DNA from: Saprolegnia diclina VS20
Lineage: Eukaryota > Oomycota > Saprolegniomycetes > Saprolegniales > Saprolegniaceae
Length of the DNA stretch: 21,813 nt
NCBI RefSeq assembly: GCF_000281045.1
Contig: NW_008246072.1
Coordinates: 469,406 to 491,218, forward strand
Reading direction: 5' to 3'
Shown here: in pieces, positions 9,221 to 19,425 of the stretch
Position numbering within the stretch: position 1 is the first letter of the stretch
Layout: the number at the start of each line of letters is the position of its first letter
Notes under the pieces: model-generated
What the model saw: the letters and a program-made list of their open reading frames with translations, nothing else
Told to the model about the DNA's origin: nothing
Databases searched by the model: none
Program-made: the position numbers and the translations under genes

Positions 9221-12200
9221 ATGGGCGGGGACCTCCAGGACGCCGAGGCCCTCGGGCAGAGCTTCAAGGTGCTCGAGCAGGCCCACGCCGGCGACTGCAA
9301 GAGCCCGGACCTCGCGGACCAGGTGGCCAACCACTCGGAGCCGACCGCGCACAACTACTTTTTCGAGCCGTACACGGCAGGCGCCTGGTCGCCGCAGCTC
9401 GTGCACAAGCAGAAGATCCTGCCGTACCCGAGCGCGATCGCGTCTGCGTACGACAAGATGGTCTCGAGCTCCTTCTCGGGCCTCTTGCAGGAGCTGCACC
9501 ATGCGTGGGTCTCGGTCGACAACACGCTCTTTCTCTGGGACTACACGGCCGAGGCGACGCGCGTCGTGGTCTTTGAGGGCATGGAGCAAGTCATCTGCGC
9601 CGTGGGCATTGCAACGCCGCTGCCTGGCGTCTTCAAGGCGTTTGTCAAGCACGTCTTGGTCGTTGCAACCGCGAGCGAGATGCGCCTCCTCGTGGTCTTG
9701 CCCGACGCCGACGGCGGGCTGCGCCTGAGCGCGACCAAGCTCAGCATCTCGACCGATGACTGCATCGTGCGCAAGATCGTCTCCACACGCGATGGCCGCA
9801 TCTTCTTTGGCGGCTCGGACGGGCAACTCCACGAATTCGTCTACGACAGCGACGAAGGCATGTTGCACCAGCTCGGCTGGAAGCGCCAGTGCCGCAAAGA
9901 GTCGCACGCGCAATCACTGTCGCAGTACCTCCCGAGCTTCTTCCGGACGTTCACGAACGCGTCCGACGCGATCGGCAAGGTCGTCGACATGCGCATCGAC
10001 CACGAACGCCGAATCTTGTACCTCGTGCAAGAGCCCGCCTTTGTAAGCGTCTACGACCTCGGCACGGACGCCGGCGCGGAGCTTGCGCTCATTGCCTGCA
10101 AGAACCTCGAGACCGAGGCGTCGCGCTTCTGCCAGCGCAACCAGCGCAACCTCACGTCGTGCCCCGAGCCGCGGCTCTTTGCCACGACGTCGGTGTCGCT
10201 CACTGCCCTCTCGGTGGTCGCACGCGACGAGTCGGCCAGCACCCACGCGATTGCAGTGAGCGCGACGGGCATTCGCTTCTACCTCTCGACGTTCTCGCCC
10301 GGCTTCCTCTCGTCAGCGCTCAAGCGGCCATCGGGGCTGGACCTGATGCACATTCGCCTTCCGCCACCGACCACCGTGCTCGCCGACGCGCCCGAGTACC
10401 ACCGCACCGAAGGCCTCTCGCCGGCGCTGCTCCCGGGCAAGAGTCCGTCCCACGTGCACGCGGCCTATTACCGGCACGGTGTCTTCTTAGCTATCAACGG
10501 CGGTCCTGACGAATACGACCAAGTGCTTGGGCTCACAAAGGACCTCACGGCGCGCCACGCGCATGACGCCAACGCGTCGCTCAAGGTGCTCATGCGCGAG
10601 TCGATTGCGTGCGACTCGTGCCAAGGCAAGGTCAGCGCCGTCGAAGAGTTTGTGCCGCAGCTCGCATCGCCACCACGTCCATCGACGACGCTCAATGGCA
10701 ACGGCAAGCGGCCACACGCATCGAGCGCCGTGGGTGTCGACGAGGCGCCCGTCATGCGGTCCGAGCTCGTGACGCAGATCGTCGAACCGATGCGGCACTT
10801 TCTTGTCTTGACGAACGCCGGGTTGCACATCTTCAAGAAGGTCCGGCCGATCGACGAGCTCTTCCGTGTGCTCCATGCGACCAAGGACGTCAAGAAGCAG
10901 CTGAGTCACTTTGTCAAGTGCTTTGGGTCGGCGGAATCGTGCGCGATGCTCTTTGCCATCGCGTGCGGTGCACTCGCATCCCAAGATACGCTCTGGACCG
11001 ACACGATAGGCATGAAGAGCGACGACCATATCGTGGCGATGGCCATGCAAGCGATCTTTGACTTTGGCGGGTCGCCCAACGTCTCGAGCGGCGGCGTCCC
11101 GAGCTCCAACCACCGCTTTGTCATGACGGACGACGTTGGCCTCTCGGCGCACCACGACGGCCTCGTGCTCTTTCTATCCCGCTTGCTGCGTCCCATGTGG
11201 CGATTGCCGTCGGAGAATGCACCGCTCGAGCGCGTCCGCAACGTGCTCTTTCGACTCCAGCAGGTCTTGGAGACACATTACCGCGCGTCGCTTCAAGCCG
11301 CGGGGACGGCCGATCCGTCGGCCGCGAATGCGCTTACGCGCGAGCTCATGGCGCACGTCCAAGAAACGACGCCGGCGATCGTGCGCCAGGACAATGCAAT
11401 GCGCGCCGAGCAAGCGTCGATCCGGTGCCTGTACCTGTTCACGACGCGGTCGATCCAAGCGCTGTCGCTGGTGCTGCTGGCGCCGACGCGGTCGCTGCCG
11501 CTGTCGCTGCCCGACCTTGTCACGACCTCGGCCGGGTTTGACGCACTCAAGGCGCTCCTCTCGCGCCTCACGCAAGGCCAGAACGACGCCATGTTGGTGG
11601 CGTCGCTCCAGAAGCAGTGCCCGCTCTTCTTCAAGGACACGGACGCCGCGGCGTGTCACGGGTACCAGCAGCTGGAAGCGGCCGCAAGTTGTGCGACGGT
11701 GCAAGATCGCACGGCGTGCCTGGATCGGTCGCTGCAGCATTTCACGCTCGCGGCCAAGAGCTGGAAGACGCCGACGCATGTGCTCGACCTCGAGCGCATC
11801 TGCGCGTCGTACTTTACGCTCGGCTATCTCGACGGTATTGTCGCCTTGGCCTTTGCGACCGCGCCGCACTTTGCCACGGACGACGACTCGCGCCGCATCT
11901 GCTACGGCTACACGATCCAGTGCGTTCAGTTCTTTGCGTCGACGACCAGCAACACGGCCGACGACGTGGGCAGCGTGTGCGCACATGCCCCAACCGAGTG
12001 GCTGCCGCTCCCGGCGCGGGAAGCGTGCTTGACGTACTTGCTGCAGAAGCTCCTCTCGGTGCAAGACACGTACTACCACTCGGTGCTCTACATGTGGCTC
12101 TATACGAACGACGAACGCCAGCGCTTGATTGCGCTGCCGGGCGCCAAGCACCGGCAGTCAGTCGAAGCATTCCTCAAGGCCAAGGACGAAGACCTCCTCG

Positions 12201-13353
12201 TACAAATGTACCTGGTGCAAAACCGGTACGTGGACGCAGCGCACGTGCTCTGGACGCGCGCGACGTCCACGCAGGATCGTCGCCCGATCAGCGACCGGAT
12301 CGAGCTCATTTCGCGCGCCAAGAGCATCCTCGCAGCGGCAAACGACCCGACAGCCACGAGCGCGCTGCAAGAAGTCACCGAGACGCTGCATGTGCTCACG
12401 CTGCAACTTCACATTTGGACGACGCTGCAGTCGTCGGTGCCGGCCGCCGACCTCGAGGTACCTGCCGCTACCTGTGCACCAAATTCATGCCGATACACTG
12501 TTAGGCGCTGGCGACGACGATTGTGGCGGTCTCGCCGCTGTACAACCAGTTTGCAGCCAAGTACAAGTTGTGGCCCGAGTGCCTTCGTATCCTGTGCACG
12601 TGCCACTCCGAGGTACCTCATTTCTGGGCTAGCGGTGGGAAGGCACACGTTGTTGACGGTGTAGGACATGGCGACGATCGAGACGTTGTGGAAGCGGCTC
12701 TTGTACTCGCTGATCCCGACGTCGGTCGGCAACGAGACGTTCAACAAGTGGCTCTCGAGCACCTGCGACGCGCTCGACATTGCGCCCAAGACGTCCGAGC
12801 ACCTCGAGCATGCTTCGTGGATGAGCCATGTCCAGGCCCAACTCTTGAGCCTCAAGGAGCTCTACCCGTCCAAGGCGTTTCCCGTCGAGCTCCTTCTCCA
12901 CGAAATCGAGCACGCGTGGATGTGGTATCGTAAAGTGACGGGCGTCGCCACGGCGCGGCCGTGGATCGCCGGTCTCTTTCTGGACGCCGGTGTGTCGTAC
13001 GCGGTGCTCTTTGGCGCGTACATGAGCTTGTACCAGCACCCGTCGCCGTCGCCTTGGCGCCTCCATGTGCTCGAGAGCCTGTACCAGCTCGTGATCAACT
13101 GGCTCGGCGTCATTCGCGGTGTCGCGCCCCGCGACCTCCAGCTTGAGTTTGCGACCGCGACGCCCGTGCTCACGAGTGCGTGCGACGATATTGTTGTGGA
13201 TCTCCAAGGCCTCTTGCGCGGTACGCCTTTGTTTTGTATCAAGGTATCAACTATGCTTGTAATGTAGACAACGACCCGAAAAAAACCGAGCTCGTCGGGC
13301 TCTTTCGACGACTCAAGCTCGACATCTCCACGACCAAGTCGACGTATGCATAA
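9221..13353 (+). CDS. NUP155: Nuclear pore inner-ring nucleoporin Nup155/Nup170 family
   Basis: Large scaffold nucleoporin of the inner ring, anchoring the pore to the nuclear envelope. Exons 9221-12457, 12505-12612, 12665-13220 and 13268-13353 total 3987 nt, or 1328 residues (human Nup155 about 1391). The N-terminal part should be a beta-propeller. Residues 94-108 (HAWVSVDNTLFLWDY) match the conserved block recalled from human as SRAWLTIDSDIFMWNY, followed by VICAVGIATPLPGVF and VKHVLVVATASEM. The C-terminal half is helical, as expected of the family's alpha-solenoid, and ends KLDISTTKSTYA. Introns are 47, 52 and 47 nt, all GT-TAG, clustered in the last quarter of the gene. The ATG at 9221 opens the frame; no initiator was found nearby, although a CCAAT word sits near 9180. 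The gene converges on the small gene at 13679. Confidence 0.92.
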
Positions 13354-13678
13354 ACCTAACCCCACACTTCAAATGCTCGAGTACTAGTATTTTTTTCTTA
13401 CTTTATACTTCCGGCGCCGGAGGGCTGACAACAACCGAGTCGGGCTTCACGCTCGGACAGACTTGTCCCTTGGGACTGTCGCCGAGCAGAGCGACAATAT
13501 TGTGATACTGTCGTAGACGCTATACGAGTGCCCAGGATGTTTTTTCAAAAGGGAATCAAACGCTTTGATCCAAGTTAAAAAAGTTTACAGTGGAAAATGC
13601 AAAAAAATCATTTCCGAGTACTCGTAGGAATTAGAGACGCTTGGTCGCTTGCTGAAAGAGGGGTGGGGCAGTGGACCG
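13354..13678. other. Short spacer between two convergent genes
   Basis: This stretch holds the 3' flanks of Nup155 and of the small gene on the opposite strand. It has T-rich runs near 13390 and A-rich runs near 13575-13605, as expected of untranslated ends. No gene or repeat is recognised. Confidence 0.5.
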
Positions 13679-14113
13679 TTAGAACGGCGCGGGTTTGGGT
13701 GCAGGCGTAGCCATGGGCGCGGGCGTGGCCATGGGTACGGCGCCAGGATGCAACCAGCCGCCGCGCGCCATCTTCTTGTGCATCTTGCGAAATGTCTTGT
13801 CGATTTCGTCTTGTCCATGACTGTCGCCAAGGCCCCACCGCCCGAAAAAGCCCGTGGGGCCGTCTGCATCGCGCTGGCTGTGCGCGACGAGCTTGGCCAT
13901 CTTCTTTTCGTACTTGATTTCAAAATACGCTTGCATGGCGGCGGCCACGTCGTCGATCGAAGCGCTTTTGGGCGTCTCGGACATCTCGCGCGACAGTTTG
14001 CGGAGCTCGTGCAGGTGGTAGTTGAATTGCTCCTGGAGCGCCTGCGCGTTGGCTGTCGTAGGCTGCTCCGTCGTCGTTTCTTGTTTGGTCGTCACTGGAG
14101 CGGGGACGTTCAT
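13679..14113 (-). CDS. Small conserved-looking protein of unknown function
   Basis: Single-exon frame of 144 residues; I do not recognise the family. The N-terminal 25 residues are Thr/Gln/Glu-rich and probably disordered. About residues 26-80 form predicted helix (ALQEQFNYHLHELRKLSREM, then a segment containing QAYFEIKYEKKMAKLVAHS). A glycine and tryptophan segment follows (GFFGRWGLGDSHGQDEIDKT, MARGGWLHPG). The last 20 residues are a Pro/Ala tail with two MATPAP units. No signal peptide or membrane segment is seen. An exact oomycete initiator match (GCTCATTCTG) lies 34 bp before the ATG, which argues that this is a real transcribed gene. The full-length plus-strand frame over the same DNA lacks such support. 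The role is unknown; the helical middle suggests protein contacts. Confidence 0.72.
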   Translation of the reverse strand: MNVPAPVTTKQETTTEQPTTANAQALQEQFNYHLHELRKLSREMSETPKSASIDDVAAAMQAYFEIKYEKKMAKLVAHSQRDADGPTGFFGRWGLGDSHGQDEIDKTFRKMHKKMARGGWLHPGAVPMATPAPMATPAPKPAPF

Positions 14114-14146
14114 GCTTGTTAATGGCGTGTCGACGCAGTGAATCGC

Positions 14147-14154
14147 AGAATGAG
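14147..14154 (-). promoter_or_regulatory. Oomycete-type initiator of the small gene
   Basis: On the minus strand this reads CTCATTCT within GCTCATTCTG, which fits the oomycete initiator core GCTCATTYY very well. It sits 34 bp before the ATG at 14113, a normal distance for the short 5' untranslated regions of oomycetes. Confidence 0.6.
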
Positions 14155-14305
14155 CAGCGAGCAGGGCATTTTTGTGGTTGCGAGACGAGTGATTCGTCCG
14201 TCAGCGACTTGGCGGTGGCTAAGATCTTGGATGAAAATGTGTGTCTTCGCAATCACTCTCCAAAAAATGCAGCCAATCAGCACTTGGTCTGGTACAGGTA
14301 GGAGT

Positions 14306-14335
14306 GATCAGTCGTGGCGCAGCCACGACGTGATC
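14306..14335. repeat. 13-bp-stem inverted repeat
   Basis: GATCA plus GTCGTGGC (14306-14318) pairs with GCCACGAC, one unpaired G, and TGATC (14322-14335). The loop is only GCA. It is intergenic, with no T-run after it, so it does not look like a simple terminator. It could be a protein-binding palindrome, a relic of a mobile-element end, or a structured RNA stem. Confidence 0.75.
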
Positions 14336-14695
14336 GCGCCGTCGAGCCAGCGATACTACTGGTATGTACGATGGTTCTTGAACGAGGCAGTCGAACAAGC
14401 CTGAACGAGGCTGGTTCGGTTCGACAGTCTTGGTCCCAGGACCTACGGCGAGAACAAAGACAGTATATTGTGGGCTTGTATTTGCGGCCTTCGTTGCGAA
14501 GGAGCTTTCCATACCCTAGGACGCTAGCCCAAACCATTGCAGAGCTAGTTTGAAGAGCCTCGTCGCTCTATTGGCCGCTGCACAAGGAACGTGCTTCTAT
14601 GCAATAGTTACCGCCTAACTCCCCAAACTAGATAAAAAATAGAAAAATGTAGATTCACGTCGACAATACATTTGTTTCTCTTCAACTAGACTAGC

Positions 14696-16612
14696 TTAGG
14701 CGCGCATTTGCGTGAACGACTCGCGCGCGTTCATGAGGTTGGACGACCGGTCGATGAGCGCGTCCTTCTCGTTCACTTCGTCGTCGTGGACGTGGTGGCG
14801 CGAGCTGTCCATGCCAAACTGCATCTTGCGCATGACGATGACGTAGAAGAAGAGGTTGATGGCCGAGACGGCGCCGACAGCAAAAAACATGTTTTCGAGC
14901 TTGCCGTCGTTGAGGTTGTTGGGGATGTCGTCTTGGAAGAGGAGCGTAAAGATGGACGTGACGTTCGAGCCCATCGAGACCATGAAGAGGTTGATGGCTT
15001 GGCACGTCGACTTGAGGTAGATCGGGACCTCCGAGTAAAAGACGTCGTACGCCGTCACGTTGATGAGGCACTCGCAGAGCGCGACGAGCACGTACTGGGG
15101 AATGTTCCAGCCCCAAAGAATCTTGTTCATGGGTTCTTCGCCGGCCTTGTTGATGACCGGGAACGAGCCGTCCGGGTACGTCGAGTTGCCGAGCATGATG
15201 ACACCCGAGTTCTTGCGCATGACCTCAAAGCCGCCGACGTAAAACATGGTCGCTGTCGAGATGACGAGACCGACGAGCACCTTGCCAAAGGGCGACGCCG
15301 CCTTGCCAAAGTACTTTTTGTACGCCGGGTAAATGACCGCGTCGAGAAGCGGGATCAAAATCACGATCGCGATCGGGTCAAACACACCGAGCACCGCACC
15401 CGAGAGCTGCGTCGCGTCCCACGCGTCACCGAAGCGAAGGTCGGTCTGCTGCGCAATCGACTGAAAGTTGGCGTCGATCTGGTCGTAGACGCACTGCCAC
15501 ATGACCATGAACGACGCAAACGGGAGGACGCGGACCACCATCTTGATCTCGTCGATCGACTGGTCGTCGACGGGGCCGCCGAGCGAGAGCTTGGCGGCGT
15601 TGACATTTTCATAGTTGATGCCCGAGAGCACCCACGTGACGCAGCCGAGGACAGCGAGCGCACCCGCGACGTACGTGAGACCCTTGCGCTCCGGCGACCC
15701 GTCCGTGAGGAAGACCGCAATCAAGTTGAGCACAAACGAGAGGAGGAGGATGACAAAGCCACCGCACGAGCCCTTGGCCGCCCAGCTCTTGGACGACGAA
15801 CGCACGAGCACCTTGACGAGCTTGGACATGGCGTCCGAGTTGGGCGGCAGCTTGATGTAGCGCGGCGACCCGAGGAAGAAGAAACCCAAGGCGACCGCCA
15901 TCACGCACGCGCAGATGAGGAACGTCGCAAAGTACCCGTAGTCTTCCGAGATGGACGCCGAGCCTTCGACGCACAAGGTCGCGAGGTAGCCGTACGAGAA
16001 CGCAGCGCCAAAGTTGACGCACCAGTAAAAGTACGAGAAGAACGTGATCTTCTGGGCCTCTTCCTTCGGGTCGTCCGGGTTGAACTGATCGGCGCCGAGC
16101 GTAATGACGTTCGACTTGATCGCGCCAGTGCCAATGCCAATGCAAGCAAAGAGCGCAAACACAAAGAGGCCTTGGGCCGTGTCAATGTCGGCGCCTTCCT
16201 TGTCAAACACACCAGAGACGTTGGTCTCCTTCCAGCCCAGCACCTTGGGGTGCGCGGCGACGGCCATGAGGATGTCGCCAAGAAGGTACCACGTGCCAAA
16301 GATCGCGATCGTCTTGAAGCGGCCCCAGCGCTCGTCGGCGAGGTACGCACCGAGGAGCGGCGAGAGGTAGCAAAGCGACGTCCACGTACTCTTGATCGAG
16401 TTGGACGAGACGCCAGTCCAGTGCAAGTGGGACTTCATGTAGTTTTTCAAGCCTTGGTTGATGCCATAGTACGAGAGGCGCTCCGACACTTCCATGAGGA
16501 GGATGAAGCCGCACACTTGGAAGAGGACCGATTTGAACTGGCGGGGACGAGCGTCCCACACGGACGCGTAGCCGGCGACCGCGGGGCTCTTGGGCGAAGC
16601 GTTGTCGGCCAT
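14696..16612 (-). CDS. Proton-coupled oligopeptide transporter (POT/PTR2/NPF family)
   Basis: Intronless gene for a 638-residue plasma- or vacuolar-membrane transporter that should take up di- and tripeptides with protons. Diagnostic POT motifs are all present: the ExxER motif in helix 1 (EVSERLSYYG, residues 41-50), the first PROSITE-type signature (LGAYLADERWGRFKT, 87-101) and the second (FFSYFYWCVNFG, 191-202). About twelve hydrophobic segments can be counted, with a long extracellular-type loop before GWNIPQYVL in the second half. The C-terminal tail is charged and should face the cytosol. I chose the ATG at 16612 because an initiator-like site lies just upstream and the motif spacing is then normal. 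The upstream in-frame extension to 16828 would add unrelated residues. Substrate cannot be told: relatives also carry nitrate or other small solutes. A 642-codon antisense frame over the gene is a codon-bias artefact. Confidence 0.95.
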   Translation of the reverse strand: MADNASPKSPAVAGYASVWDARPRQFKSVLFQVCGFILLMEVSERLSYYGINQGLKNYMKSHLHWTGVSSNSIKSTWTSLCYLSPLLGAYLADERWGRFKTIAIFGTWYLLGDILMAVAAHPKVLGWKETNVSGVFDKEGADIDTAQGLFVFALFACIGIGTGAIKSNVITLGADQFNPDDPKEEAQKITFFSYFYWCVNFGAAFSYGYLATLCVEGSASISEDYGYFATFLICACVMAVALGFFFLGSPRYIKLPPNSDAMSKLVKVLVRSSSKSWAAKGSCGGFVILLLSFVLNLIAVFLTDGSPERKGLTYVAGALAVLGCVTWVLSGINYENVNAAKLSLGGPVDDQSIDEIKMVVRVLPFASFMVMWQCVYDQIDANFQSIAQQTDLRFGDAWDATQLSGAVLGVFDPIAIVILIPLLDAVIYPAYKKYFGKAASPFGKVLVGLVISTATMFYVGGFEVMRKNSGVIMLGNSTYPDGSFPVINKAGEEPMNKILWGWNIPQYVLVALCECLINVTAYDVFYSEVPIYLKSTCQAINLFMVSMGSNVTSIFTLLFQDDIPNNLNDGKLENMFFAVGAVSAINLFFYVIVMRKMQFGMDSSRHHVHDDEVNEKDALIDRSSNLMNARESFTQMRA

Positions 16613-16624
16613 GGCGCAAAAGCA

Positions 16625-16632
16625 AAAGTGAA
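16625..16632 (-). promoter_or_regulatory. Oomycete-type initiator of the POT transporter
   Basis: The minus strand reads TTCACTTT, matching YTCANTYY, 13-20 bp before the ATG at 16612. A CTTTTGC stretch follows. The short leader supports the chosen start over the in-frame ATG far upstream at 16828. Confidence 0.5.
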
Positions 16633-17303
16633 TTAAGTTTCCAAGAAAGAAGGTCCAAGTGTGGCTCCCAGAAGAAAGTGACTTGGTGCAAGTATACTGT
16701 ACTACACCTGTAACAGAATGCAGGTGGGGGTTATTGACCTTACCCATGTGAGGTCTGATAATCGAAAGGCTGACTTTGTTGAGGCAATTGGTGCATATCG
16801 CAGATGAGTCAAATGCCAACCATAGCAAACGAACGGTGCGCCGTCACAAGCACCGCATGCTAGCGTCATCCTTCGATTTTGGCGTCCTTTTGAAAGAAGT
16901 ATTTTGCATTGGTACGCAGAGAGGGATGCTCTAGTCCTGTCGATTAGGTGGACGCAACGGTTTTTTGGTCCACGAAGAGACGCGGGGTTTCTTGAATTTC
17001 GGGCTTCCAGAGGAGCTCCCCGGCAATCGGAAAGCCGTAGGCAGTACCACATTACGTCTCTCCTCCTGCGACGCCATCTGGCCGTGTATGTGGTGAACGG
17101 ACCAATCAAACGCGCGGCAAGACCGCTCCTCTTGGACGCCGCAAACCTCAAGCCACCGTCCGTGGCCAGATCAGGTGCCGTTGGTGGGGCTCACCAGTGG
17201 CTGTGGCTACTCGATGCTGTTGAACCGCCCGCTACTGTTCCATGCGGAAGAGAGTCGTCGCTCTTGGCGTCTGAGTCGACAACCACAGTCAAGAAGGGGT
17301 ATT

Positions 17304-17380
17304 CTTGTTCGACCTTTTTTTAGTCTAGCGGACTAGACACTAGGTCGATCCGGGTTCATGTCCCGGAGAGAACCCCACTT
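17304..17380 (+). repeat. Degenerate tRNA-like (possibly SINE head) repeat, copy 1
   Basis: A perfect polymerase III A-box match (TAGTCTAGCGG, 17321-17331) is followed by a near B-box (GGTTCATGTCC, 17353-17363). The D-arm can fold as GTCTA/TAGAC and the T-arm as CCGGG/CCCGG with a 7-nt loop. Relative to copy 2 about 13 nt of the anticodon arm are missing, so this is not a working tRNA. tRNA-derived SINEs are known in oomycetes such as Phytophthora, so a SINE head is a reasonable guess. Confidence 0.55.
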
Positions 17381-17439
17381 GCTGATTGGTTATAAGCCCA
17401 AAATACGCATTCCTCATGCGCGTATCCTTAACTTTCCTC

Positions 17440-17560
17440 ACTCTTATCCTCAGTAGCTCACTCTCCTCTGCTACACGCGGTCGGGCGGACAGCAGATGGC
17501 TTCTTAACATAGCACTCTCTCTTCTCCTCACTCACTACTCCACCCACTCTCTGAGCCTGG
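17440..17560. repeat. Pyrimidine-rich low-complexity stretch
   Basis: The plus strand is dominated by CTC, CTT and CACT words (for example TCTCTCTTCTCCTCACTCAC), interrupted by a GC-rich patch at about 17480-17500. It lies between the two tRNA-like repeats and may be the body or a filler of the same composite element. Confidence 0.5.
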
Positions 17561-17570
17561 AGTGCGCCTT

Positions 17571-17650
17571 GTCGACTTCTTTTGGTCCAGCGGTTTGGAC
17601 ACTGGGTTCCCACCAGGTCGATCCGGGTCATGTCCCGGAGAGGGCCCCAC
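17571..17650 (+). repeat. Degenerate tRNA-like (possibly SINE head) repeat, copy 2
   Basis: The A-box TGGTCCAGCGG (17583-17593) fits the consensus exactly; the B-box is damaged (GGTCATGTCC, one T short of copy 1). D-stem GTCC/GGAC, anticodon stem CTGG/CCAG with loop GTTCCCA (anticodon UCC, as in tRNA-Gly) and T-stem CCGGG/CCCGG can all be drawn. The acceptor stem pairs poorly (CTTCTTT with AGAGGGC, mostly wobbles and one clash), so it is a tRNA relative rather than a functional tRNA. Confidence 0.55.
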
Positions 17651-18059
17651 TTTCTAAGAACCCCAATGTTGGACGAGCTACGGCACGATAGGAAGGCCTT
17701 CTCTAAACCCAACGACGTTGTCGTGCTGCCGTGCACGGTAGTCGCGACCGCTTTGGTTTTTGGTGGTGCAACTGGATTCGCCTTGCGTAATCCCGACAGG
17801 CGTAGAGTCATAGGGTGGTCGCAACATCTGGTGCTCCGGATAGCTTTCGTTTTCTATGGCACAGCGATCTTCCGAGGATCGAGGATGCGATGGAGGGACG
17901 GCAAAGCGCCTCGAGGTCTCAAAAAGGCTATTGATTTGGCCACACATGCTTCCTGCAGTGCGCGGCTCTTTCTACCTGGAAGGTTGCTTGAAACCAATGG
18001 TCTTAATCTCTCTAGTCAATACACGTTCGTTGTTGTTGTTATTGCCGCTGTGGTTGGTA

Positions 18060-18915
18060 TACCCAATATGTAATCCGAGTCGAGCCCCAAGTGGGTGCAC
18101 CATGCGCCATAGCCACGTCGACAGTACTCGGCACGGTCAAGTAGTGTTGGGTCCCGTACCGCCGGTACCAGTTCACGAGGAAGCTCTCCATGGTAACCAA
18201 CTTGAGCTCCAAGAAACGCTAAATACTGTGTTCAAGATCGACGCATCTCTCTCGAAAAGGAGATGTCCAAGCTCTAGCACAGCACGTATGGGCTGCGAAT
18301 GGACCATCACGAGGCTGCGTTTAGAGCTCGACGGCTGGGAGCTGGGGTGCAATTGATACGTCTTTCCACGGCCAAGAATCAACGTCACGATCATTGGCTC
18401 TGGTCCCTTGCGGCATCCAAGATTTGACTCTTGTAGCCGGCGCCGTCATCACACACGGCTCATGTATGCGGCGTCGTCATTATATGTGTGGTAACTATGT
18501 GGTAATGGGATGTTCTCGTCGTTGGCGGCGTGAGGTACCGTACCACCACGGGGTTCAACGCCGTCCAGTTGACGTACTCGCGCGTATCGCAGCGCGCCGT
18601 TCTACGCGACACGGACGGTACTTCTCGAGCATCCCGATCTGTGGCGCCGAGACAAAAGCGCTCTCGCGCTGCCACGTCATATTTCATCGAGAAAAATCTG
18701 GCAACTCTCTACCTTGCCGCACGTGTACTATCGAGTCGCCGTCGTGCTGGTAGTCGAGAGTAGGCAATCATACAAGGACAGATCGAAGCGTTTGATGGCG
18801 CCCCACAGCTTGCCCTCACGGGTGTGTCCGTTGCCGAAGCACTCGACACGCCTGTGCACCAACCATTCCACTGCTCGTACCCTCGTAATGTACTCTAGTA
18901 AGGTTGTTGTCACTT
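18060..18915 (-). pseudogene. Possible remnant of an unidentified protein gene
   Basis: Coding-like stretches succeed one another on the minus strand but in different frames. From right to left they include EGKLWGAIKRFDLSLYD (near 18800), REYVNWTALNPVVVRYLTPP (near 18560), VLELGHLLFERDASILNTVF (near 18250) and MESFLVNWYRRYGTQHYLTV (starting at 18191). Their composition is more protein-like than the surrounding frames. I recognise no family. A decayed host gene, a decayed mobile-element gene and a heavily spliced live gene are all possible; chance is not excluded. Confidence 0.3.
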
Positions 18916-19380
18916 GCGTTAGGAGGAATCTGAGTCGTCACGTCACCGATCTATGAAGGAGTCCGATGGTGCCGACGAGAAGCAAAGTGGCTGCGCTTCA
19001 TCTCAATACGCACAACTGGTCAACTCCTGAGAGGAAGGCGGAGAAGGTACTTGTTCACCGTGAGCCGGCGTCACCAGACTTGGGATGCTTCTCCTTGCTC
19101 GCCCAAGAGTCCTTCATATTGGCCTTCACCTGGCCATGACGACAGGACGCTTATCACGGCGCTGACGTTGGGTTCTACCGCAATCTACTCGCCCCTGGAA
19201 AATCGATCCCACGGCCTCCCTCAACGACATGACATGTACTCGTGCTGGAATACCACAGCCCGTTGACCCCATCGGGTGTCCCGTTCTGCTTCTTCCTCTT
19301 CTTCCTCGTTCTCTCTGCCGAGTGCTTCACTAGCCCAGCTGCTAGATTGTTATATCCGATAGCTCTTTTATTTAGTTTAG

Positions 19381-19412
19381 TAGGTCCGCTCAACATATAG
19401 GTCCGCTCAACA
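19381..19412. repeat. Two tandem copies of a 15-bp word
   Basis: TAGGTCCGCTCAACA occurs at 19381-19395 and again at 19398-19412, separated by TA. It lies just past the PAH stop codon, in its likely 3' untranslated region. Confidence 0.9.
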
Positions 19413-19425
19413 CGCAAAATGGACG

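Larger units (their letters stand above)
14114..14695. other. Spacer with promoter of the small gene and a hairpin
   Basis: Contains the initiator of the minus-strand gene at 13679-14113 and, further right, the 3' flank of the POT transporter. A strong inverted repeat lies at 14306-14335. GAACGAGGC occurs twice, at 14380 and 14403. Overlapping short frames on both strands show no recognisable domain. Confidence 0.5.
16633..19425. other. Long gene-poor region between the POT transporter and PAH
   Basis: About 2.8 kb without a gene I can support. It holds two degenerate tRNA-like repeats (17304-17380 and 17571-17650), a pyrimidine-rich stretch between them, coding-like minus-strand fragments at about 18060-18915, and a small direct repeat at 19381-19412 beside the PAH 3' end. 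Frames at 17582-18356 and 18394-18956 on the plus strand show no recognisable domain. The mixture suggests accumulated repeat and relic sequence. Confidence 0.5.

Noticed and set aside
11136-12151. Long Arg/Ser-rich frames on both strands inside Nup155
   Set aside because: They are out-of-frame readings of the GC-rich Nup155 first exon, which stays open and family-like throughout.
14708-16636. A 642-codon plus-strand open frame antisense to the POT transporter
   Set aside because: Its product is dominated by Arg, Asp, Glu, His and Val with no domain, and the minus strand carries all POT motifs. Strong GC bias at third positions produces such antisense frames.
17571-17650. A functional tRNA-Gly gene (anticodon UCC)
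   Set aside because: The D, anticodon and T stems can be drawn, but the acceptor stem pairs badly and the T-loop is one base short.
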